DNA of 64,000 nucleotides from Oncomelania hupensis (lineage: Eukaryota > Mollusca > Gastropoda > Littorinimorpha > Pomatiopsidae), in NCBI GenBank assembly GCA_036898135.1, contig CM072514.1:14270464-14334463 (forward strand), written 5' to 3'. The position numbers and the translations under genes were made by a program. Below are positions 23,120-34,041 of this stretch, piece after piece (position 1 is the first letter of the stretch; each line of letters opens with the position of its first letter). The notes beneath the pieces were generated by a model, which did no database searches, had not been told where the DNA came from, and saw nothing but the letters and a program-made list of their open reading frames with translations.

Positions 23120-23324
23120 CAGGCCTGAAAATGGCGACTAATTTAGTCGCCATGGCTAGTGAAAGACAAAATTGGCGACTAAAAAAAAAACTTTAGTCGC
23201 CAAATGCGAGTGCGCTAAAATGAAATTTTTTTTAGTTTGGCTAGTAAAATTTTTAGTTTGGCTAGTAAAATTTTTAAGTTACTAGCCAAAGGCTAGTGGG
23301 ACCTTTTTTTCATTTTCAGGGCTG
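23120..23324. mobile_element. 205-bp hAT-like MITE with foldback interior
   Basis: Terminal inverted repeats are CAGGCCTGAAAATG (left) and the complement of CAGCCCTGAAAATG (right). CTAGA is duplicated on both sides (23115-23119 and 23325-23329). The interior is a series of hairpins of GGCGACTAA/TTAGTCGCC and CTAGTAAAATTTTT type. The CAG-initial ends resemble hAT elements, although the duplication read here is 5 bp rather than the usual 8. Confidence 0.7.
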
Positions 23325-23566
23325 CTAGATCACAAACTAAATTGTTAAAAAAAATAAAGGACTCCATTATATAATACTGTACACCGTATCCTCAGTTTCA
23401 GAAAAGATCTGTATATAATCATACACATCTCAGTTAATTAATGCCAGTAGTGGTTTGCATTGCGCATGTTTTCACCAAGTGTACGTTTTGACTGATAGTT
23501 GTGCTATCCTAACGTGGGATTAGATTGTGTATGTTGGATATCGGTGCCCGGCACCTTCAGTGACAT

Positions 23567-24170
23567 CCCCCGTGGGTGTACCAGGGGGGTTCCTGTATAA
23601 ATAGTATCCTCACTTTCTGGAAATGTAGTGCTTTAAATTCCCACTGACGCTGTCTTTCTACTTGGTTCTTTCTCATTCCTACTCTGTTCTATCAATCTAC
23701 TATACTATCTTCTTCGCTAGATCAGTCACCTACCTTGTTTCTTGAAAACTCTTTCGGGACAAAACTCCTCATTTGTGTTTGAGGTCTTTTGGATCAGCTT
23801 GTTAATATTGGACGCTTTCTGCCAAATGGTCACTAGGGCTTCCTATGATATTATTATTTAGCAATGTAGACATTTTATATGTATGTGTTTTGTTGATATT
23901 TTATAATGACGTTTGTATTCTATTTTGTTTTTGTAAACGGGGTTAGATAAATTAGAGTCTAGCCTTAATGTCCCCTGCATGGGATGCCTTTATTGTAAAG
24001 TGACCAGCTGGTGGGGTGCCTTCAGTGTTACCACTGGGGTGGTTTCGGCAGATCTTTTATACGGATCAGGGGGGATTCCTCTTTCAGCCAAGTTGTGGTC
24101 TTGATTTTGTGGTCCTGATTTGGCTCTTTGCAGTCCGCTGGACTCTGTAATGAATGAATAACTAAATAAC
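23567..24170 (+). mobile_element. Family A retroposon, copy A2
   Basis: The start is CCCCCGTGGGTGTACCAGGG, then TATAAATAGTATCCTCAC; the end is GAATGAATAACTAAATAAC. It is full length by comparison with A3. The flanks CCTTCAGTGAC and CCTTCTGTGAC (one mismatch) may be its target-site duplication. Confidence 0.8.
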
Positions 24171-25926
24171 TACCCTTCTGTGACTCTGTCACCTGGAGAG
24201 CACATGCTTTTAGAAAATTCTAGATTAGGTACACGAATTGAAAGTACGCAAATAAAAATAAGTTAATTGTTTTGATTTTAACGGTTGGCTTATCAGTCTG
24301 ACAGGATTACCTCCCTGCTCAGTGTTGGTTGACTGCTGCAGTTATGTCCCTTTACATCCCACGCCTACCTTAGAGTTCAACTTGGGCAAGATTATCTCCA
24401 TTTCCAAGTGTCACTCTAATGAGTTAGTTGGTCAGTTAATATCAGTTCTTGGTAACCCTGCTCATGACGCACAAACAATGAATAGGTTTATTGATCGTGC
24501 TTTTTGTAGTTATGTTATTCAGAACTGAAGGAACACAGACTACATTATTGTTAGTCCTTCATAGTCCTATGAAATGTCCAGTGGTGTCAGTAATGTTTTA
24601 TTTACCCCATATTTATTAGCAAGAGCAATATGACAAGAAACTGTCCCCTATTTTGCAGTAAGATATATTCTATTTTAAACTCGCTGTATTACACACTGTG
24701 TGGTCTATTTACTGTTGCCGTACCTCACAATCTTTTGGGATCCCAAAATTATTTTTGCAGAAATTAACCTTTACAAAACACATTCAAATTTGCATAAGTT
24801 ACTTATAAACTGTGTATTTCTGAGAAATAGTAAGAGTTTGCCTGTATCAAACCTTTTTTTTTTTCAATGGATATATTTATTATTTTATAAACTGGAGGGT
24901 CGTGTATTTTCACCTACAAACAAATTTATTTTGTTCAGTTGTCAGATTTTTCTTGGATTTATTTATCATGTTATGAAAGTTGTGTATGTATTTATGTTTC
25001 TATTGTAATATTGCAATCAATTTGTAATATATTTGAATATTTTTAAATTGTGTTTATTGTTTTGTGTTGATCATGTTGGATTACGAGTGTAACGGTGTTG
25101 ATACATTATGTGTGTGTTTGTGTGGGTAGGTGGGTGCATTGTGTGTGTGTGTGTATGTGTGTGAGATTGTTGGTGCATTGTGCGTGTGTGTATCTACAGG
25201 TATGTGTGTGTTTGTGTACAGAGTTGATGTTCCTGCATGAATTAGGTTTGACTGAAAACATATTTTTAATTTGGATTCAAAACGCATTTAACTGTAAAAT
25301 ACAAGATGTGCATTACTATCAAACAGCACACACACAGTTCCAATTTAAATATAGTCTGTTTTTACAGGTTAGAATCCCATACCCCCCCCCCCCCCTTCCC
25401 CCTCTTGTTCCCTTACACACACATGCGAACGTGCACACACATGCCTTTGTCACATACACACAAACACACAAAAAGAAGCATTGATGTGATGACAAATCAT
25501 TCAAACGTTTTCCATAAAAAAAACACAAATAAAAGCAAAAAGACAACAATGTCAATATCTTGTTGTTCAAAACTAGATACATAAGTATCTTAGATTAGTA
25601 CTAGTTCAATCCCGATTGTCCTTTGTGTTCTACTTGTACACTGGTAATAAAATGGGTTAACTGTCAACGTTGGGAGTCTAATGATAACTATCAGCCTCAA
25701 AGTTAGCACTTTACCAGTAGTGCTGATTAGTGTCCTCTTGCAGTGGAGTGTGAAATACTGTCACCATGACGTTTTTCCGGCTGTGACAATACGTCGCAGG
25801 AACATTCTCTCCCTCACGTCGCAGGAATATTCAGTATCACAAGTAACCTTGTTTGATGTTCAATATGTTTCAGTGTCATAACTTTGGATTGTAGAACCAA
25901 GTTCTCTGTGTCTCACCAGCCTCTAA
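24171..25926. other. Intergenic stretch with no assigned gene
   Basis: A protein-like but unassigned open frame of 68 residues is at 24322-24528 (start MLVDCCSYVPLHPTPTLEFN). I cannot connect it to a family or to splice sites. A GT-rich microsatellite is at 25100-25215, a C-run at 25382-25397, and CA-rich sequence at 25415-25470. Confidence 0.4.
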
Positions 25927-26503
25927 CCCCCGTTGGGGTGCCGGGGGTTTCAGTATAAATAGTACCCCACTTTCTGGCAATTTAGTGCTTTAAATTCCCA
26001 CTGTCGCTGTCTTTCTCATTTGCTCTTTCTCATTCCTGCTCTGTTCTATCAATCTGCTATACTATCGTCTTCTTCGCTAGACCAGTCTCCTACCTTTTTT
26101 CTTGAAAACTCTTCCGGGACAAGTCTCCTTGTTTGTGTATGAGGTCTGTTGGATCAGCTTGGGAATATTGGACGCTTTCTGCCAGGTGGTCACTAGGGCT
26201 TCCTATGATGTTATTATTTAGCAATGTAGGCATTTTATATGTATGTGTTTTGTTGATAATTTATAATGATGTTTGTATTCTATTTTGTTTTTGTAAACGG
26301 GGGTTCGATAAGTTGGGGTGAAGCCTCAGCCGTCCCCTGCGTGGGATGTCTTTATTGTAAAGTGACTGGCTGGTGGAGGGCATTCAGTTTTCCCACTAGG
26401 GTTGTTTCAGCAGATCTTTTATGCGGATTGGGGGTTGTCCGGTCCTGATTTGGCTCGGAAGAGTCCACTGGATCTAAAGCAACAATTATGTAATGTAATG
26501 TAA
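25927..26503 (+). mobile_element. Family A retroposon, copy A3
   Basis: A well-preserved full-length copy of 577 bp, from CCCCCGTTGGGGTGCCGGGG to the tail variant AACAATTATGTAATGTAATG. The order is: G/C-rich head, AGTATAAATAGTA, pyrimidine-rich region, AATATTGGACGCTTTCTGCC, T/A-rich middle, TTTGTAAACGGGGGTTCGAT, GCAGATCTTTTATGCGGAT, tail. It abuts the 78-bp minisatellite. Confidence 0.85.
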
Positions 26504-26505
26504 AG

Positions 26506-27680
26506 GTGACATGCTGCACAATGACTTCATCTGTGCACTACAGTTGCTCTGTCCTAAATCTTATTATAGGTTGAGATCTATAGGTGACATGCTGCACAAA
26601 GACTTCATCTGTACACTACAGTTGATCTGTCCTAAATCTTATTATAGGTTGAGATCTATAGATGACATGCTGCACAATGACTTCATCTGTACACTACAGT
26701 TGCTCTGTCCTAAATCTTATTATAGGTTGAGATCTATAGGTGACATGCTGCACAAAGACTTCATCTGTACACTACAGTTGATCTGTCCTAAATCTTATTA
26801 TAGGTTGAGATCTATAGATGACATGCTGCACAATGACTTCATCTGTACACTACAGTTGCTCTGTCCTACACCTTATTATAGGTTGAGATCTATAGGTGAC
26901 ATGCTGCACAAAGACTTCATCTGTACACTACAGTTGCTCTGTCCTAAATCTTATTATAGGTTGAGATCTATAGGTGGCATGCTGCACAATGACTTCATCT
27001 GTACACTACAGTTGCTCTGTCCTAAATCTTATTATAGGTTGAGATCTATAGATGACATGCTGCACAATGACTTCATCTGTACACTACAGTTGCTCTGTCC
27101 TAAATCTTATTAAAGGTTGAGATCTATAGATGACATGCTGCACAATGACTTCAACTGTGCACTACAGTTGCTCTGTCCTAAATCTTATTATAGGTTGAGA
27201 TCTATAGATGACATGCTCCACAATGACTTCATCTTTACGCTACAGTTGCTCTGTCCTAAACCTTAGTAAAGGTTGAGATCTTTAGGTGACATGCTGCACA
27301 ATGACTTCATCTTTACGCTACAGTTGCTCTGTCCTAAACCTTAGTAAAGGTTGAGATCTATAGGTGACATGCTGCACAATGACTTCATCTGTACACTACA
27401 GTTGCTCTGTTCTAATTCTTATTATAGGTTGAGATCTATAGGTGACATGCTGCACAATGACTTCATCATTATAGGTTGAGACCTATAGGTGACGTGCTGC
27501 ACAATGACTTCATCTGTACACTACAGTTGCTCTATCCTAAATCTTATTATAGGTTGAGATCTATAGGTGACATGCTGCACAATGACTTCATCGTAAAGGT
27601 TGAGATCTACAGGTGACATGCTGCACAATGACTTCATCTGTACACTACAGTTGCTCTGTCCTAAACCTTAGTTAAGGTTG
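26506..27680. repeat. 78-bp minisatellite, about 15 units
   Basis: The unit (GACATGCTGCACAATGACTT to GGTTGAGATCTATAG) is 26 codons long, so 26511-27113 reads as a 200-residue repetitive ORF. The first units alternate between two variants (CACAATGAC/TTGCTC and CACAAAGAC/TTGATC), forming a 156-bp higher-order repeat. Units after 27440 are shortened and diverged. Confidence 0.95.
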
Positions 27681-27689
27681 GGATCCGTC

Positions 27690-28415
27690 GGTTATATGGC
27701 CCACCCCTGGACTAGGAGCCTAATTTAATATTGACTGTTGTATTGTTTGTTTCACAAAAGAACTAAGTTCCAAAGGTTGACATTTAAACACCCCTAGTTC
27801 TCCTTTCACACTTTCAAAAAAAAAAGAAACATTAAAAATTTTAAAGAACAACTAAAATTATTTTGGTTACAGAACATCAACTCAGTTTTCTAAATAAGGT
27901 TTATAAGCCTGTTATAGAGGGTGGAAGGAGAGAGAGAGAGAGAATAAATGAAAGTTTATTGCTAAGTTTGCAAATAATGTAATTTCAACACGTGCATTGT
28001 TTTGTTAGTTTGGCTTCGTCACCCTAAACTGTTCAAGACTGCCGCTCTGTGGGTATGAGGGCAGGCGTGTATTTTCACATGCCGTGCACGGTTTTGCAGT
28101 GAGCGATGTACGCACTTAATTTGAGAGTGCGAGCAAATAAAACTACTGTAGGTAGCTAAATCGGGGAGTCGCAGAGAGGACTTTGTGATACAGAAGTACT
28201 CTAGTGCCAGCAGCGGTTTTTCAAGGGGGGATTGTGCGGGCCAGGGTTGTGTACTATTTGCCGCAATCTCAAACAGTGTGTCGTCCTGCAGTTATGGTTC
28301 TGCAAGGCAGTGTCCTGTTGTCCTGGAAACTGATGTTCTGAAGAAAAGAAGAGATCGAGCTGCATGCGCACATCTATGATCCACTGTGTTGTGTAGTGTC
28401 ATCATGTCGGAGGAC
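27690..28415. other. Intergenic, nothing recognised
   Basis: No gene is seen. An open frame at 28185-28379 (64 residues, Ser/Cys-rich) has no recognisable domain. A GA run is at 27928-27945. Confidence 0.4.
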
Positions 28416-28616
28416 AACACCGGTAGCTCCCCCCCCCCCTTACCTTTCTGGGAGGGGGGGGGGGGGGTGCAGTGGTTTCTGTCTAAATAGTATCCCCACT
28501 TTCTGAGAATCTAGTGCTTTAAATTCCCACCGTTGCAGTCTTTCTCATTTGTTTGTTCTCATTCCTACTCTGTTCTATCAATCTACTATACTATCTTCTT
28601 CTTCGCTAGACCAGTC

Positions 28617-31600
28617 CTATCCTATCCTATCCTATCCTGTCCCATAACCCGAAGGTCGTAGGGGCACCACAGATGATCGCTTAACCAGCATACTCCATCA
28701 TTCTCTGTCCTCAGCAGCCCTCATGGCTTCGCTCAGTGTCAAACCAGTCCATTCTCGAATGTTGTCCTCCCACCTCTTTTTCGGTCTCCCCCTTCTTCTA
28801 CCTCCTTGCACTGTGCCTTGCAGAATGGTCTTTGCAAGGCCTGATGATCTGGTGACGTGGCCATACCATCGGAGTTTTCGTTTCTTCACCACTGTGAGCA
28901 GGTCATCGTGTTGTCCAATGGCTTGTGTGATGGTCTGTCGGACTTCAACGTTGGTGATGTGTTGGGTATAAGAAATGCACAGAAGTCTTCTGTAGCACCT
29001 CATCTCCATGCTTTGTATTCTTCGTTGGAGATCTGCTGTGAGGGTCCATGCTTCGCAAGCATATAGGAAGATGGAGATGACCAGAGAGCGCAGCAGTCTT
29101 ACTTTGGAATGTAGACTGATGGTTCTGTCTTTCCAAATGGGCTTCAACCTTGTCAGGGCAGCAGTTGTTTGTGCGATCCTGGAGAGGACTTCCTGTCGAG
29201 ACCCATTGTCTGACACAATGGCTCCTAAATATTTGAAGCTGTGCACTGTGTTGAGGGATTGGCCTTGTACTTTGATGTCCGTGTTGATGCCATTGGTGTT
29301 GTTGGTCATCATTTTGGTCTTCTCTGCACTTATTTCCATTCCATAAGCTCTGGAGGTGGTGTCAAGCCTCTGTACAAGCTGTTCAAGTTCTTGTTCCTCT
29401 CCAGCCAATCCATCAATATCATCCGCAAAACGAAGATTGGAGATTGCTCTGCCCCCTATGCTGACTGTGCCTTCGTGATCTGCAAGAGCATCTGACATGA
29501 TGCGCTCTAGGAAGATGTTGAAGAGTGTTGGAGAGAGTAGGCATCCTTGACGCACACCGATTGTTGTTCTGAACCAGTTCCCGATGACGCTGTTATGGAG
29601 GACTGCACTGGTAGCCTTGTCATACAGGCTTTTGATGACTTCTATAATTTTAGGGCTGATGTTGTACACTTTCATGGTTGCCCATAGAGCTGCATGCCAG
29701 ACTCGGTCAAATGCCTTCTTGAAGTCTATGAACACATGATATAGATGTTGTTGGTGCTGTAGGTATTTCTCACAGATTATTCTGAGGTTGAAAATCTGTT
29801 CAGTGGTACTTCGCCCTGCCATGAATCCTGCTTGTTCTTCAGCTATGATTTGTTCAGCTTGTGGTTTCAACCTGTTGAGTATTATTTTCAGGAGGACCTT
29901 GCTGGGATGGCTGATGAGGCTGATGGTGCGGTAATTTTCACACTCCTGAAGGTTACCTTTTTTGGGAAGAGTGATGACAAGCGACTGGGTCCATGGTGTA
30001 GGCCATTCCCCACTCTGCCAGATCTTGTTACAGATAATGGTGAGAGCATCAGTCATCGCTTCTCCTCCTGCTTGTAGTAGTTCCGCTGGTATGTTGTCCA
30101 CTCCCGCTGACTTCCCTTTCTTCAGCGATTGCACTGCTGCCTCAACTTCTTCCCGGAGAATTGGGAGGATTTCTTCTTCTTCTCTGCTCTCGGGACATGC
30201 TAGAACTGATGGGTCTCCATTTGGTGTATGGTTGTAAAGGTCAGAGCAGTACTCTGTCCATCTGTCCAAGACTTCTTGTTCTTCTGTAAGGCAAATGCCA
30301 GACTTGCTTTGGATAGTGGAGACTTTGGGCTGTTTAACACTTGTCAGCCGCTTCACAGTCTGGTAGGCCTTCTTGCTGTTGTTCTTGTTCAGATTGTTCT
30401 CTATTTCCTGGCATTGATCTTCTATCCAGTTCTCCTTTGCTGTGCGCATGCCTTTTCGGATGTCATTGTTGATTTTTCGGTAGACATCAGCTCCCTGTGA
30501 GGTGTTCTTTTTCTTTTTTAATTCTCTTCGTTTATCACACAGATCCAAAAGTTCAGGTGTGATCCACGGCTTCTTCTTTGGTCGGTGCTTGCCAAGGATC
30601 TCAGTGGCGGCATCTGTTACAGCTGAGTTGAAGGTATTGGTCATGGTGTTGACATCTACTTCGCCTGCCCCCAAAATAAGCAGTGGTGCAAATTTCCCTC
30701 CAATTGTGGCCTGAAATATTTTTGCCACCTCCGGGTCTTGCAGTTTGTCCAGGTCGAACTTCAGCCTAGTGCACTTTGCTGTATTTACTCTCTTCAAATG
30801 GAGCCGGAAAGACATCATCACTAGATCGTGGTCACTTCCAATGTCTGCTCCTGGAAAAGTGCGTGTCCTGCCAATGTTGATGCTTGATCTGAAGCGTTTC
30901 TTGACCATGATGTAGTCGATCTGGTTGTGATGTTCCCCGCCGGGACTGTGCCATGTCCATCGTCTGGATTTTTTGTGGAGACCAAGCGTGTTTGCCAGTA
31001 CCAGATTGTTGTATCTGGCAAACTCCAATAGCCTCAGACCCCTGTCATTTGTCTCGTTGTTGCAGTGGGGTCCGCATGTGTCTCCCCAGTTGTGGTGCGC
31101 ATCTTGGCCAACCTTGGCATTCCAGTCGCCTTGCACTATGACTATGTCCTTCTTCGGCACTTGGTCAAGGACCGCCTGTATATTTTCATAAAAATCCTCC
31201 ACTTCGCTGTCTTCATAGTCTGATGTTGGGGCATAGGCCTGGATGATGGTAATGTTGAAAGGGGTTGCTCTCAGACGGATGGTAATGAGTCTACTGGAGA
31301 CTGGGCGGCAACCCATGACAGTGGCTAGAATGTTCTTGTGGACCAAGAATCCAACGCCGTGTTCGTGCCTGTCATCTCTACCGCTGAAATAGAGCTTGTG
31401 GCCTTTGTCAGTCGTTGTTTCACCTAGGCCTTTCCAGCGCAGTTCGCTGATACCTAGAACGTTCCATCGATAGTGGTCCAGCTCGTGGGCCAGTTCTTCT
31501 AATTTTCCTTCCGCAGTTAGGGTCCTGACATTCCAGGTTCCTATGACGATGTTGTTTCTCGTGCGGATCTTGCTAATTTGTCCATCAGTAGCATACTTTT

Positions 31601-31963
31601 CACCTCCGTCCTGGTGGCCAACGGAAGGCGCGGTCCTTGTGTAGCCGGGCGACGACCGATCCGGCATGGAATTAGTGGATAGCCTCATCATGTGTTGTGT
31701 CTTGGGCAAAAAAAAGACCTGGCAGGGCCCAATCCTCTCCAGGCTGTTGGCCACAGCCGAAATCCACGAATACAGTGTGGCTCGCCTTGGCCCTGAGCAC
31801 GTGGTCGTTGAACCTGTAGTAACGTGAGGTTCCTCCGCCCTGGCCGGTGACTTCTGTGTAGAAGACTTTTGCCCAGTGATGCCGTGCTAACATCACCCCT
31901 GTTAGTCGCCTCTTACGACATGCCGGGAAACGTTGGGTCTATTCTATTTGCCCGAACCCACAG
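28617..31963 (-). mobile_element. RTE-type LINE, near full length (3.35 kb)
   Basis: The element reads on the minus strand. Its 5' end at 31963 starts CTGTGGGTTCGGGCAAATAG, and its 5' UTR contains TGTCGTAAGAGGCGACTAAC. One long ORF covers endonuclease and reverse transcriptase, and the 3' end is a (GGATA)n tail at 28617-28639. AGTC flanks both sides (28613-28616 and 31964-31967). Short tandem-repeat tails and the APE-endonuclease plus RT layout without a separate ORF1 fit the RTE clade. Six shorter relatives occur in this window. Confidence 0.88.
28698..31754 (-). CDS. RTE LINE endonuclease-reverse transcriptase ORF (1018 residues)
   Basis: This encodes the enzyme that nicks target DNA and copies the LINE RNA into it. 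The APE-type endonuclease occupies about residues 68-320, with its key motifs present: WNVRTL (near 73), SELRW (near 100), QAYAPTSDYE, GDWNAKVG (near 206), NQIDYI (near 275) and SDHDLV (near 306). Reverse transcriptase occupies about 560-830, with LPKKGN, FIDFKKAFDRVWH (near 673), GVRQGCLLSP and the catalytic FADD (near 773). The C-terminal GRRRGRPKKRWEDNIREWTG region is typical of the group. The ORF stops after AAEDRE. The copy at 5090 continues for 22 more residues, and the stop here comes from a single base difference near 28700. Two upstream in-frame Met codons make the start uncertain. Activity is possible but unproven. Confidence 0.85.
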   Translation of the reverse strand: MANSLERIGPCQVFFLPKTQHMMRLSTNSMPDRSSPGYTRTAPSVGHQDGGEKYATDGQISKIRTRNNIVIGTWNVRTLTAEGKLEELAHELDHYRWNVLGISELRWKGLGETTTDKGHKLYFSGRDDRHEHGVGFLVHKNILATVMGCRPVSSRLITIRLRATPFNITIIQAYAPTSDYEDSEVEDFYENIQAVLDQVPKKDIVIVQGDWNAKVGQDAHHNWGDTCGPHCNNETNDRGLRLLEFARYNNLVLANTLGLHKKSRRWTWHSPGGEHHNQIDYIMVKKRFRSSINIGRTRTFPGADIGSDHDLVMMSFRLHLKRVNTAKCTRLKFDLDKLQDPEVAKIFQATIGGKFAPLLILGAGEVDVNTMTNTFNSAVTDAATEILGKHRPKKKPWITPELLDLCDKRRELKKKKNTSQGADVYRKINNDIRKGMRTAKENWIEDQCQEIENNLNKNNSKKAYQTVKRLTSVKQPKVSTIQSKSGICLTEEQEVLDRWTEYCSDLYNHTPNGDPSVLACPESREEEEILPILREEVEAAVQSLKKGKSAGVDNIPAELLQAGGEAMTDALTIICNKIWQSGEWPTPWTQSLVITLPKKGNLQECENYRTISLISHPSKVLLKIILNRLKPQAEQIIAEEQAGFMAGRSTTEQIFNLRIICEKYLQHQQHLYHVFIDFKKAFDRVWHAALWATMKVYNISPKIIEVIKSLYDKATSAVLHNSVIGNWFRTTIGVRQGCLLSPTLFNIFLERIMSDALADHEGTVSIGGRAISNLRFADDIDGLAGEEQELEQLVQRLDTTSRAYGMEISAEKTKMMTNNTNGINTDIKVQGQSLNTVHSFKYLGAIVSDNGSRQEVLSRIAQTTAALTRLKPIWKDRTISLHSKVRLLRSLVISIFLYACEAWTLTADLQRRIQSMEMRCYRRLLCISYTQHITNVEVRQTITQAIGQHDDLLTVVKKRKLRWYGHVTRSSGLAKTILQGTVQGGRRRGRPKKRWEDNIREWTGLTLSEAMRAAEDRE

Positions 31964-32601
31964 AGTCACCTACCTTTTCTCTTTAAAACTCTTCCGGGAC
32001 AAAACTCTTCATTTTTGTGTGAAATCTGTTGTATCAGCTTGGGAATATTGGACGCTTTCTGCCGAATGATCACTAGGGCTTCCTATGATATTATTTAGCA
32101 ATGTAGACATTTTATATGTATGTGTTTTGTTGATATTTTATAATGATGTTTGTATTCTATTTTGTTTTTGTAAACGGAGATTTGATAAATTAGAGTATAG
32201 CCTCAGCGTCCCCTGCGTGGGATGTCTTTATTGTACAGTGACCGGCTGGTGGAGTGCCTTCAGTGTTACCACTAGGGTTGTTTCAGCAGATCTTTTATGC
32301 AGGTCAGGGGTGAATCCTCCATCAGCCAAGTTGTGGTCTTGATTTTGTGGTCCTGATTCAGCTCTTTGCAGTCTGCTGGACCTTGTAAGCAATGAATAAC
32401 TAACTAACACCGGTAGCCTAAGTACCTGCAGGCAATCCCTAAGTGGTCATTTTGCTCGGGACGGGTGCAAGCATATTTGCATAAACATGTGTATACTTTA
32501 TATTTTGAATGGAAGGGAATATTAGTAAAGAAAGTTGTGCTTTTGAATGCAAGAATCTACTGTTGTGTGTGTCTTAGTGTACTGGTATTGGCATCTCCAC
32601 C

Positions 32602-32688
32602 TTGGAAAGTGAGGTGACTGGCTTTGACTGGAACCACCGAGAGTCTACGTGAACAACCGGGCATTTTAACTGACCTGACCATCTGGAG
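32602..32688 (+). repeat. 87-bp direct repeat, left flank of family A copy A5
   Basis: TTGGAAAGTGAGGTGACTGG to GACCATCTGGAG. It recurs at 33395-33481 with two mismatches, and the element between them starts and stops exactly at the repeat edges. Confidence 0.9.
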
Positions 32689-33394
32689 ACCCCTTGGGGT
32701 CATGAGCAATCTTGCCACTGTAGATTGTTCTAACCTATAAAGGGAACAGGGAAAGCCCCAGTTGAAAACCTGTCTTGCCTTTGTAGGCATGACAGATTCA
32801 CTGCGGCAACAGTACCCCCGTTGGAGTGCCGGGGGTTTCAGTATAAATAGTATCCCCACTTTATGGAAATTTAGTGCTTTAAATTCCCACTGTTGCTATC
32901 TTCCTCATATACTCTTTCCCATTCCTGCTCTGTCCTATCACTCTGCTATACTATCTTCTTCTTCGCTAGATCAATGACCTACCTTTTTTCTTGAAAACTC
33001 TTCCTGGACAAGACTCCTTGTTTGTGTATGAGGTCTGTTGGATCAGCTTGGGAGTGTTGGACGCTTTCTGCTGGGAGGTCACTAGGGCTTCCTATGATGT
33101 TAGTATTTAGCAATATAGGCATTTTATATGTATATGTTTCGTTGATGATTTGTAATGATGTTTGTATTCTATTTTGTTTTTGTAACCGGGGGTTCGATAA
33201 GTTGGGGTGAAGCCTCAGCCGTCCCCTGCGTGGGATGTCTTTATTGTAAAGTGACTGGCTGGTGGAGGACATTCAGTTTTCCCACTAGGGTTGTTTCAGC
33301 AGATCTTTTATGCGGATCGGGGGTTGTCCGGTCCTGATTTGGCTCAGAAGAGTCCGCTGGACCTAAAGCAACAATTATGTAATGTAATGTAACT
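32689..33394 (+). mobile_element. Family A retroposon, copy A5 with 5' extension
   Basis: This copy is 706 bp. The standard unit begins at 32814. Before it lie about 125 bp (CCCCTTGGGGTCATGAG to CACTGCGGCAACAGTA) that are shared only with copy A7. The extension includes a second TATA-like word, CCTATAAAGGG. The tail is AACAATTATGTAATGTAATG. It is flanked by 87-bp direct repeats, far longer than the 9-13 bp seen at other copies. Confidence 0.85.
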
Positions 33395-33481
33395 TTGGAA
33401 AGTGAGGTGACTGGCTTTGACTGGAACCACCGAGAGTCTATGTGAACAACCGGGCATTTTAACTGACCTGAGCATCTGGAG
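33395..33481 (+). repeat. 87-bp direct repeat, right flank of family A copy A5
   Basis: Matches 32602-32688 at 85 of 87 positions. Confidence 0.9.
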
Positions 33482-34030
33482 GAACCATGCTGGTCACTGA
33501 CTGCCATCCAGCGAGACTTTTTACTTAGAAAATCCGTAAAGGAAAAGTTGTTAATTATTCCCTCATAACATTGCTCAAGAAAATGAACTTTAAAGAATGT
33601 CAATTGCCGGTTATATAAAGCCACATGTATAGATACCATAAGATAAAATAAAATAAGACAACTTTATTATATTTTCCAAGAAATTATATCTACTTAGTTG
33701 GAGTGGCATTTTCTATAGTCAAGTATCCTGTATAATTTGTAGCCACTGAGAAATATTATTATTACCGTTTACAATAGTATTAAGCCTGTGTGTATAATGA
33801 ATACTTTGTACAAATTAGTGAAATAATTTACTATTGTTCTGCATGGATGTGCCAACTCTCACTCCAGGCTCTAACACGGGAACGCAGCACTTCAGGATTC
33901 TTAGATTTATTTCCAGACGCCAACCGGTCTACAAACAAGATGGAGGCCAAAGACCTCGTCACGTGGTCAATCACGTTGTTCTGTAACCTAGCGATGCCCA
34001 TGCATATTAAATAAGAGCGGGAAGTAACTT
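33482..34030. other. Intergenic, nothing recognised
   Basis: Unique-looking DNA. The open frame 33790-34014 matches nothing I know. Confidence 0.4.
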
Positions 34031-34041
34031 TCGTATCCAGG

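Larger units (their letters stand above)
28428..32407 (+). mobile_element. Family A retroposon, copy A4, split by an RTE LINE
   Basis: The two halves (28428-28616 and 31964-32407) are brought together when the LINE at 28617-31963 is removed; the break falls at CGCTAGACCAGTC|ACCTACC. The composite copy is bracketed by a perfect 12-bp duplication AACACCGGTAGC (28416-28427 and 32408-32419), which defines both ends of a family A insertion. The head is degraded into C- and G-runs, and the tail is GCAATGAATAACTAACT. Confidence 0.85.

Noticed and set aside
24322..24528. 68-residue protein-like ORF
   Set aside because: No family match and no splice partners; left as an unassigned note.
26511..27113. 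200-residue repetitive protein gene
   Set aside because: The frame follows the 78-bp minisatellite and ends where units diverge; kept only as a testable finding.
28723..31191. Plus-strand ORFs opposite the RTE LINE
   Set aside because: Antisense shadows of the endonuclease-RT frame.
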